A stretch of 64,000 bases of DNA from Muraenolepis orangiensis. Lineage: Eukaryota; Chordata; Actinopteri; Gadiformes; Muraenolepididae. The number at the start of each line of letters is the position of its first letter. Within the stretch, counting starts at the first letter, position 1. The stretch lies in NCBI GenBank assembly GCA_027704905.1, contig CM051005.1, forward strand, positions 28,393,814-28,457,813, given 5' to 3'. The notes below the pieces were generated by a model. It was given only the letters and a program-made list of their open reading frames with translations, was not told where the DNA came from and did not search any database. A program made the position numbers and the translations under genes. Below are positions 56,545 to 64,000 of the stretch, piece by piece.

Positions 56545-57990
56545 CCGTATTGACCCGAATATAAGACGACCCCGATTGTAAGACGACCCCTCTTTTTCAA
56601 GACTCATTTTTGGAAAAAAAAAAAGAAGACCAAATCTTTTTTTTATAAAGAAAATCTTTTTTTTGGAAAATAATGATAACACACATCACACATTGTGTTA
56701 AAATTTGCCTAACTTGACAAACAAAAACAAAACAGGCTAGATAGATTGCAATGAAACAGTAGTGCAATAAAACGGTAGAGCAATAAAACAGAACATCAGT
56801 CTATTGGTCACATCACGTCTTCTCATTCAGCTCGTCTTCTACGTCGCTGGTTGTTCCTCTCACTCCCGCTATCGTCACTCACGGTGTCTGCTTCCCCGTC
56901 TCCTCCCACATCACGTCATCCTCGCTGCCATCCATGGCATTTGATACGCAGCATTTCTTAAACCCATTAATGCTTTCTGGGGAAACGTCAGCCCATGCTT
57001 GCAAGATCCATTCACAGAGCAAACGTACTGCAGGCTTTTGGATTTTTCCAGACGGTGTCAGTGCGTGATTAGCAGCCAGGAGCCACTCTGTGGATCTCTT
57101 GCGCAGATTAACCTTGAATGGTTTGTTAACGACCACATCCAACACCTGCAGCTGGCTTGTCATTCCGCCCGGTATGATCACTAGGTGACTAGGTTTTGAC
57201 TGGCTCAGTCAAGTGTCCACGGAAAGCATCCAGAATCAACATGTTCCTCTGCTTTCTGAGTCCCCCACGCCGTCTGCCCCACACCACCTTGAGCCAGTCC
57301 ACCACAAGCTCCGTCTCCATCCAGCCCTTTGCCTGGGCACTACCATAATCCCCCACGTACGGGGGAAGTTGTGTCCCATCTGCGAGGCGCGTTAACATGA
57401 CCGTTACTCGGCTCTTCTCGTTTCCAGTAGATCAGTAGATCACTGATTTGTCGCCTTTCTTATGCCCAGTGACATGTTGGCATGTCAAAATACACAGGCG
57501 TTTGATCAGCATTGCCCATCTGATCAAGGGGGTATGAGTGCTTCTTCCTTAACTTGATCACATATCGCTGATAAGACAGTAGCTTCTCTCTGGAGTCTGA
57601 GGGCAGGCGCTGGGCTTGTCCTGCGTCGCAATGACAGGTGTTTGATGTCTCTGCTTCGTTTATCACCATTATCTTAAAATTGGCATCGTAACTTCGTCTC
57701 TTCTGTTTATTAACTTGCCCTACTTTTGAGCCACTTTTTTCAAGTTGGTCGCTGTCTCTCCATTTCTATCTCTCCAGGTAACTGTTTTTATGTACTGTTA
57801 CTTTAAGACTTTGAGTTACTTTAAGTGTCGCGCGGTGTCTCGGAACACTCGTTTGGCGCGATCTGTTGTTGCGCAATTACATGTGCAATTACGGTACATC
57901 GAAAAGTCTAAACCCCGATTATAAGACGACCCCTCTTTTTTTGATTTTTTTCTAGGAAAAAAACCCCGTCTTATATTCGGGTCAATACGG
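56545..57990 (-). mobile_element. Pogo/Tigger-like DNA transposon
   Basis: Terminal inverted repeats CCGTATTGACCCGAATATAA and inverse, with subterminal GATTGTAAGACGACCCCTC and GATTATAAGACGACCCCTC, flanked by TA at 56543-56544 and 57991-57992. Minus-strand transposase relics: MGNADQTPVYFDMP (57520-57480), WGRRRGGLRKQRNMLILDAF (57290-57230), VIPGGMTSQLQVLDVVVNK-like DDE-region sequence (57181-57120) and a C-terminal piece to 56879. The frame is broken and the N-terminal DNA-binding region is eroded. Confidence 0.9.
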
Positions 57991-58073
57991 TATTTAAATT
58001 AAATGATCAAACCCCCTTGAGGACAGGTTATCTAAGAAAGTAGAGCAGAGGTCATGTTCCTCCAGCAGCTCGA

Positions 58074-58195
58074 CGGTGGGTGGGTGCAGGGTTGTGATTG
58101 GCTGGTGGGTGGGTGCAGGGTTGTGATTGGCTGGTGGGTGGGTGCAGGGTGTTGATTGGCTGGTGGGTGGGTGCAGGGTGTTGATTGGCTGGTGT
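58074..58195 (+). promoter_or_regulatory. CCAAT-box minisatellite in the acadm promoter, 4 copies
   Basis: 29-bp units with GTGATTGGCTGGTGGGTGGG; each carries GATTGGCT, the inverse of AGCCAATC, a full NF-Y (CCAAT) site. The four sites lie about 85-180 nt before the acadm ATG, within normal promoter distance. Confidence 0.8.
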
Positions 58196-58269
58196 GGCGC
58201 ACAAGTGTGTGTTATAGGTCAGAGGCGTCATAGCGAAGTGTCGTCGAACTCTATCGGGAAAGTCAAACC

Positions 58270-61200
58270 ATGTTCTTCAAAAAGGTAACAACATTAAATG
58301 TAATCGCGAAGCCCAATTCGTTAGAAGACGTGTACGATGAAGGTCCTGGTTCTGTGTGGGTCGTGTTCTGTCCATAGGGACGAATGCTGTACGATGCATT
58401 AGAAGACTTTGGTCTCTTAGATCGATCTTCATCAGAACCATATGCCTATTCTGGTCATTCTTTGTCACCACTGAAGGTTTTTAAATGGAGTTCTCCTCAT
58501 ATAGAGAGTTAGGGTTATATAGTGCATAGGGTATAGGGCTCCATGCTAGTAGACAGTGGGCTAACAGCTCCTCCGAGGAACCGACAAGACGTCGGTGGTC
58601 TCGTCACAACATGTCAATAACATGTCTCTCGTTGCACTGTGAAGTGTATATGTTCAGACTATATTATGTTCAGATAGGTTATTGCAATGGTACGTTTATT
58701 GTACTTTCTTACAAACTTAAGGATTTCACTACGAAATTCTTACGTTTGAAACCATCAGTTTCTTTATTGGCGTTTCGATAGGGACTCTGGGATAGGTTGA
58801 ACATTACTAGCAATGTCCTTTGTAGCACCCTTGAAGGCTTTGGTACACTACTGATGACGTATTGACCCTACTGATGACGTATTGACCCTACTGATGACGT
58901 ATTGACCTCCAGGCCCTCCGAGCTGGTGTGCGGACTGGACTCCGGCTCCAGTGTTCCAATGCTGCAGCCGGCGCCAAAGCCCTCCCCACCTCGCTGGGCT
59001 TCTCCTTCGGTAGGTGGGCTTCTCCTTCGGTAGGTGGGCTTCTCCTTCGGTAGGTGGGCTTGTCCTTCGGTAGGTGGGGTTGTCCTTCGGTAGGTGGGGT
59101 TGTCCTTCGGTAGGTGGGGTTGTCCTTCGGTAGGTGGGGTTCTCCTTCGGTAGGTGGGGTTGGGGTGCAGCTCATACGAAGGCACACACCGACGGTTGCG
59201 TTGTTTCCTGCGTCCACAGAGTTGACGGAACAGCAGAAAGAGTTCCAAGCGCTGGCTAGGAGGTTTGCCCGGGAGGAGATAGTCCCAGTTGCACAAGCTT
59301 ATGACAAAAGTGGTGAAGTGAGTCTTATTTATATTTATTACCTCCGGAGGTTATGTTTTCACCCGTTTGTCTGTTGTTCTGTTCACAAGATGACTCAAAG
59401 TTTCAGGGTAAATGATTTATCACATGGACCGGATGCAATGTTATTTCGAGGGATCGTTTAGCCTCCGAACTCATATGGCAAAGATAAGCGTTGTGTGTGG
59501 CGGAGGTCAGCGCTCTACTGAGGCCTTTAGTGCTGACCTGCTTCTTCTCTGGTTGCTGTTCAGTATCCTGTCCCCATCATCAGGAGAGCATGGGAACTGG
59601 GTCTGATGAACTCTCACATTGGAGAAGACTACGGTAAGCAGTCCTGCTGCTTATGGTCTTTTCATTACAACGCTGTGTTGTATTGACAGCATGGTTGTCT
59701 GTGTAGTGATGCTGTTGTTGGGCCTTGTCTTCAGGTGGAATGGGCTTGTCTATCTTCGATGCCTGCCTGATCACAGAGGAGCTGGCCTATGGCTGCACAG
59801 GCGTTCAGACCGCCATCGAGGCCAACTCTCTGGGTGTGAGTTCTATTGGTTCAAGGTCATTGGGTCACTCATATTTCTGTGTATGGGTTGAAAACTGAAT
59901 CTCTGTCTTGACATTGATATTACTATTATTAAATCTATTTAGAAAACCTGTTTATATGCATGTTACCTTTTATCCTGATCTATATCATAATATATACATG
60001 AACCAGTTAACATCCTTTTGGTTTTTGTACAGCAAATGCCCGTTATTCTGGCTGGCAATGAAGCGCAGAAGAAGAAATACTTGGGTCGAATGACTGAGGA
60101 GCCCCTCATGTGTGTAAGTACCCCTCATGTGTGTGAGTAGCCCTCATGTGTGTGAGTAGCCCTCATGTGTGTGAGTAGCCCTCATGTGTGTGAGTGACCT
60201 CATCCGATAGTTCAGGGCTTTGTATTCTTCTCATTTCTCCAAAGAGAAATGAGTGCATCAGGTCCTTTAGAGATGGACACAGCTGTTCCCAGATCAGAAT
60301 GAAGTCAGGTTTCTGGAATGCATGCATCAAGTAATAAAGAGGTTAGAATAACATGAACTGAGCCTGTGCTGGGCAGGCCTACTGTGTGACGGAGCCCGGG
60401 GCTGGCTCCGACGTGGCCGGGCTCCAGACCCGCGCCCTGAAGACGGGGGACCAGTACGTTGTCAACGGACAGAAGATGTGGATCACCAACGGAGGGAAAG
60501 CCAACTGGTGTGTGTGAGCGCCGAGCCAGGGGGGGTCTGGGAGATGACCGTGTCGTGGTGGCCCTTAAAATGAGTCCCCTCTCAGGTACTTCCTCCTGGC
60601 GAGGACCAACCCGGACCCCAAATGCCCGACCAGCAAGGCGTTCACCGGCTTCATCGTCGACGCAGACACCCCGGGGATCCAAGTGGGCAGGAAGGTGAGA
60701 CTTTACAGCACGTTGAACGTCTACGGCCTTGGTACAGCTACCAGTTGACCTTTGAGAGGGGTCAACTGGTCCTTGACCCGAAGGCCAGGTTAACATTAAA
60801 GTACTATAGAGGCCCATGGTTAACATTAAAGTACTATAGAGGCCCATGGTTAACATTAAAGTACTATAGAGGCCCATGGTTAACATTAAGTGAAAAAGCC
60901 ATGAGAATCTTCAGTACTTCACAAGGTGGGTCCACAAAGTTTAAGCAAATACATTTTACAATTCACTTTTGAGTCAAATCCATTTGTCACTGTTATTTTT
61001 CACCATACTTGACTTGTCGAGCGGTTAGCGTGGTTTGTTAAGACATTGAGGGTAGGGAGATGTGGAGCGGTAGTATAGCTCAGGAGGTAGAGCGGTCGCC
61101 TCACAACCGAAAGGTCGCTGGTTCGATCCCCCGGCTCCTCCTAGCAAAAACTGTCGGTGTCCTTGAGCAAGACACCCTAACTGCTCCTGACGTGCTGGCT

Positions 61201-62841
61201 CTCTCCTTGATGGCTGACTCCGCCGTCGGTGTATGAATGGGTGATGTGAGGACTTTACATGACTTGTAAAGCGCTTTGGATAAAAGCCGGCATTATTATT
61301 ATTATTATTATTATTATGTTTGCCCAGCAGGTTAAAGGTTTAAACACTAGAAACTGGCAGCAGGGAGAGCACCATCCCTGGTTATAATGAGGAAATTTAG
61401 TTTTCCGTCTACCACATGAATTGTGAACATTGAAAATCCATAAATGATTTATTGACTGAGGTATCCATGAAGTGTCATGTTGTCACGGCCCTCATGTGCC
61501 CGTCCGTGTGCATCAGGAGCTGAACATGGGCCAGCGCTGCTCCGACACCAGAGGCATCACCTTTGAGGACGTGCGCATTCCCAAGGAGAACGTCCTCATT
61601 GGAGAGGGGGCCGGCTTCAAGATCGCCATGGGGGCTTTCGACAAGACCCGCCCCCCCGTAAGTACCTGGGGACAAGACCCGCCCCCCCGCAAGTACCTGG
61701 GGACAAGACCCCCCCCCCCCCCCGTAAGTACCTGGGGACAAGACCCCCCCCCCGTAAGTACCTGGGGACAAGACCTGCCCCCCCGTAAGTACCTGGGGAC
61801 AAGACCCGCTCCCCCGTACCTGGGGACCCCCATGGGACCCCTACCGGGGACCCCCATGGGACCCCTACCTGGGACCCCCATAGGACCCCAGTAACCAAAT
61901 AGGATTTAAAATGAAAAGCAATGCCCCCGTTTTAAATCTTGTGAAGTCTAAGAGTGGTCATCAGCAGATGGGGTTTAGTAGCTATCTTCCTACTTGGCTG
62001 ACATCCATTTTGTGCTTCAGAAATTGGTTACCGGTATATCATTTACTAGATACTGAAAGCGCAGTGCCGAGGGACTTTGTACAAAGTCATTAAACATGCA
62101 GACTAAAAACAGAACCTATAGTGATGCTAGCTGGGGTCGATGGCCGTCCTGCAGGTGGCAGCAGGAGCCACAGGGTTGGCTCAGAGGGCGCTGGACGAGG
62201 CCACCAACTACGCCCTGGAGAGGAAGGCCTTCGGCAAGGTCATCGCTGAGGTCGGTCACAAAACATCATAGAATTATACATCCTAACCTGATCGCTTTGA
62301 TTGTTAGACTGTGCAGAAGCCACCAGCTGCGATCTTGTATGGCTGCTATCCTTTATGAATATCAAAGGTATATGCGCCGATCGTTCATACGCCCTCTTCC
62401 TCCGCCCGGTTCTCCCCCAGCACCAAGCGGTGTCCTTCCTGCTGGCCGAGATGGCCATGAAGGTGGAGCTGGCCCGCATGGCCTACCAGCGCTCGGCCTG
62501 GGAGGTGGACACGGGGCGCAGGAACACATACTTCGCCTCCATCGCCAAGGCCTTCGCCGGAGACATCGCCAACCAGGTGGCCAGCGACGCTGTGCAGGTG
62601 TTCGGAGGGAACGGCTTCAACAGTGACTACCCCGTGGAGAAGCTGATGAGGGACGCCAAGATCTACCAGGTGTGTGTGTGTGTGTGTGTGTGTGCGTGTG
62701 TGTGCGTGCAGATGGGAACCCCTGGCTTAGATCGTTCAACTCCTAACTTCTATTGTTTCCTTTGTGTAGATCTATGAAGGCACGGCTCAAATCCAAAGGC
62801 TGATCATCGCCCGTGAACACCTGGGGAAGTACAAGAAGTGA
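58270..62841 (+). CDS. acadm: Medium-chain specific acyl-CoA dehydrogenase, mitochondrial
   Basis: Twelve coding exons join in frame: 58270-58284, 58913-59009, 59220-59317, 59564-59633, 59735-59835, 60033-60113, 60377-60507, 60586-60694, 61517-61657, 62155-62250, 62421-62669, 62770-62841, giving 419 residues (human 421). MCAD is the FAD-dependent homotetrameric enzyme of the first step of medium-chain fatty-acid beta-oxidation in the mitochondrial matrix. Visible: Arg/Ala-rich transit peptide (MFFKKALRAGVRTGLRLQCS), EELAYGCTGVQTAIEANSLG, the FAD/substrate segment AYCVTEPGAGSDVAGL, MWITNGGKANWYF, AGATGLAQRALDEATNYALE, FGGNGFNSDYPVEKLMRDAK, and the catalytic base Glu399 in IYEGTAQIQRL. The donors of exons 2, 6 and 9 each lie inside a tandem repeat. 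All introns are GT-AG; AATAAA is at 63046. Confidence 0.97.
58853..58912. repeat. 20-bp repeat abutting the acadm exon 2 acceptor, 3 copies
   Basis: Units CTACTGATGACGTATTGACC; the last copy runs into TCCAG at 58908-58912, the acceptor. Each unit holds TACTGAT/CTGAC, a branch-point-like motif, so the branch site is probably triplicated. Confidence 0.88.
58999..59165. repeat. 20-bp minisatellite spanning the acadm exon 2 donor, about 8 copies
   Basis: Each unit is the exon end TTCTCCTTCG plus the donor GTAGGTGGG(C/G), with a TTGTCCTTCG variant. The true exon end is in the first unit (59009). Later donors would add multiples of 20 nt and mostly shift the frame. Confidence 0.95.
60101..60192. 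repeat. 19-bp minisatellite spanning the acadm exon 6 donor, 5 copies
   Basis: First unit CCCCTCATGTGT|GTAAGTA contains the real junction at 60113; the next unit begins CCCCTCATGTGT and the remaining ones GCCCTCATGTGT, each followed by GTGAGTA or GTGAGTG. All retain a usable GT donor. Confidence 0.93.
60786..60896. repeat. 30-bp repeat in acadm intron 8, about 3.5 copies
   Basis: GGTTAACATTAAAGTACTAT plus AGAGGCCCAT units, identical to each other. Not at a splice site. Confidence 0.92.
61068..61317 (+). mobile_element. tRNA-derived SINE in acadm intron 8
   Basis: Same family as 46732: TAGCTCAGGAGGTAGAGCGG, GGTTCGATCCCCCGGCTCCT, CCTTGAGCAAGACACCCTAA and an (ATT)n tail. It differs by small deletions in the body. 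Confidence 0.88.
61636..61885. repeat. About 31-bp minisatellite spanning the acadm exon 9 donor
   Basis: Units of GACAAGACCCGCCCCCC then GTAAGTACCTGGG, about six copies with poly-C length variation and one GCAAGT donor variant, followed by shorter GGGACCCCCATGGGACCCCT units. The true exon end is 61657. The plus frame continuing from the exon stays open to about 61894. Confidence 0.94.
62670..62710. repeat. (GT)n starting at the acadm exon 11 donor
   Basis: The exon ends ATCTACCAG at 62669 and the intron is GTGTGTGTGT from its first base, so the 5' splice site is part of the microsatellite and many GT positions follow. Confidence 0.9.
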
Positions 62842-63045
62842 GCCTGAGGAGCACTTTGACGCCTTATTGAAACGCCCTCCTTGCTTGTATTATATTTTTG
62901 ATATGTTTAATAGAAATAGCACTTACCCATTCTACTTGGAAAACGAATGATAATATACAAGCCTTAGATTTGTGTTCGTCAGAAGGCTCACATGTTGAAT
63001 CTAAGGATGTGATTTTGTTTGTCAACTGCGTTGTTCTGAGGTTGT

Positions 63046-63051
63046 AATAAA
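63046..63051 (+). terminator. Polyadenylation signal of acadm
   Basis: AATAAA about 205 nt after the acadm stop codon; a GT-rich stretch (GGTCTCCTTGTTT) follows. Confidence 0.75.
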
Positions 63052-63280
63052 TTAAATGACTCCTGGTTTAAACTGGTCTCCTTGTTTACATCAAACCACC
63101 TCACCCTGTTCATCACATTCTGAGATGAGCCGTTACATAGAAAGTCATTGTTTGACATTATAAATACTTTTGTAGTAACTACAATTGGTACAGAAGAACT
63201 GGGCGTCATCTTAAGACCGGGAAGGTTTGATCCGCATTCGTAAACCTTCAGGTTTGAACCGAACCGTCTGACAGCCAGCT

Positions 63281-63345
63281 GGGGCTGTGACGTCGTAAAG
63301 GTGCGACGTCACTCTGGGGCAGTGACGTCGTAAAGGTGCGACGCA
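63281..63345 (+). promoter_or_regulatory. Tandem CRE/ATF sites in the rabggtb promoter
   Basis: A 35-bp near-duplication carries TGACGTCG at 63288-63295 and 63323-63330, with GACGTCAC at 63305-63312 between. CRE-type sites about 35-80 nt upstream of the first coding exon are typical of TATA-less housekeeping promoters. Confidence 0.65.
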
Positions 63346-63366
63346 CGATCATGCGATACTTCTAGA

Positions 63367-64000
63367 ATGGTAAAGAGCTTGCCGTTTAAAAAATCCTTCT
63401 TACCGTGACCCGTTGTATAGTTATCGCATGGTTCACATGGCATGTTTTAAATACTTATAAATAATTAACCTTTTGGATTCGGTATCAGCCCATTGTACAG
63501 GTCTGCTAACTAAGTGTTAGCCGTGTAGCTTCGCGTGTAGCATGTTTACTACAAACCTTAACCTCAACAACAGGACGACACCAGTGTTCTCCATCTTCTC
63601 TTCTCAAGGCAGTGTATTGACATGTGCTGTAGCTCCTCTCCGGCCCGTGTTGAGTGACAGGGCTCTCTCTCCTCCAGGGTACCCAGGTGAAGGACGTGGT
63701 CCTCCGGCCCGATGCTCCCTCCTCTCTCCTCCTCGACAGACACTCGGACTACATCGCAGCCTACGGCTCGAAGAAGGATGACTACGTGAGTCTGGGTCGT
63801 TATTGCCTTTATTTCATCACGTGTATGGATCTGTTTTCTAATGGTGTTCTTGGTGTTGTTTCCCCCAGGAATACACGCTCTCGGAGTACCTGAGGATGAG
63901 TGGTGTCTACTGGGGTCTGACGGTGATGGACCTGATGGGCCAGCTCCCCAGGATGGACCGCGAGGACGTCACGGACTTCATCCGCTCCTGCCAGCACGAG
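63367..64000 (+). CDS. rabggtb: Rab geranylgeranyltransferase (type II) beta subunit, 5' part
   Basis: Exon 1 carries only the start codon (63367-63369, donor GTAAAG), exon 2 is 63678-63785, exon 3 starts 63869 and runs to the window edge. The joined protein starts MGTQVKDVVLRPDAPSSLLL, with DYIAAYGSKKDDYEYTLSEY and YLRMSGVYWGLTVMDLMGQL, ending FIRSCQHE at the edge. This is the N-terminus of the catalytic beta subunit that, with RABGGTA and the escort protein REP, attaches geranylgeranyl groups to Rab C-termini in the cytosol. The Zn-binding residues lie beyond the window. ACADM and RABGGTB are also neighbours in human. About 80 codons are present here, of about 330 expected. Confidence 0.92.

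Noticed and set aside
63370..63677. snoRNA in rabggtb intron 1 (mammalian RABGGTB hosts SNORD45)
   Set aside because: I found no RTGATGA/CTGA pair with a terminal stem in this intron; host introns may lie beyond the window.

Overview
The window is from a ray-finned (teleost) fish nuclear genome. Multi-exon vertebrate genes with GT-AG introns, fish-type transposons (Tc1, hAT, pogo, several LINEs, tRNA-derived SINEs) and an extreme density of micro- and minisatellites all point this way. Such tandem-repeat density recalls cod-like fishes, but that placement is a guess. I reconstructed gene models by joining exons by eye and checking the reading frame across every junction. Family names come from remembered protein families, not from a search.

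Layout. 1-0.6 kb: GA repeat. 0.7-2.05 kb: last exon of a leucine-rich-repeat membrane protein with an apparent 1-nt frameshift at its signal peptide. 2-6.5 kb: minisatellites. 6.58-9.78 kb: bestrophin-4 (9 coding exons). 11.2-21.3 kb: HECTD3, a HECT E3 ubiquitin ligase (19 coding exons), with a 1.9-kb CT-rich array in intron 2. 21.8-25 kb: a degenerate LINE. 26.73-29.21 kb: rps8 (6 exons) with four intronic box C/D snoRNAs. 29.2-58 kb: an accessory zone of nested transposons, a 3-kb 31-bp satellite inside a hAT element, and two further rps8-derived loci (38.5-41.5 and 47.9-50.5 kb) that share a new promoter and first exon and keep the snoRNAs while the S8 reading frame is broken. A 1.7-kb ACATT/ACACT array and a pogo element close the zone. 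58.27-62.84 kb: acadm (12 coding exons). 63.37 kb to the end: start of rabggtb.

The genes form no single pathway. BEST4, HECTD3 and RPS8 lie together on human 1p34, and ACADM and RABGGTB are neighbours on human 1p31. The fish window joins these two blocks through the transposon and satellite zone.

The most unusual signal is structural. At four exon-intron junctions (rps8 exon 2; acadm exons 2, 6 and 9) the tandem-repeat unit contains the last bases of the exon plus the 5' splice site, so the donor is repeated 5-11 times. Other arrays abut acceptors, multiply branch-point-like motifs or multiply CCAAT boxes. The second signal is the conversion of rps8 duplicates into probable snoRNA host genes, including a snoRNA terminal stem with a compensatory base-pair change. 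The third is a set of perfect inverted duplications inside decayed elements.
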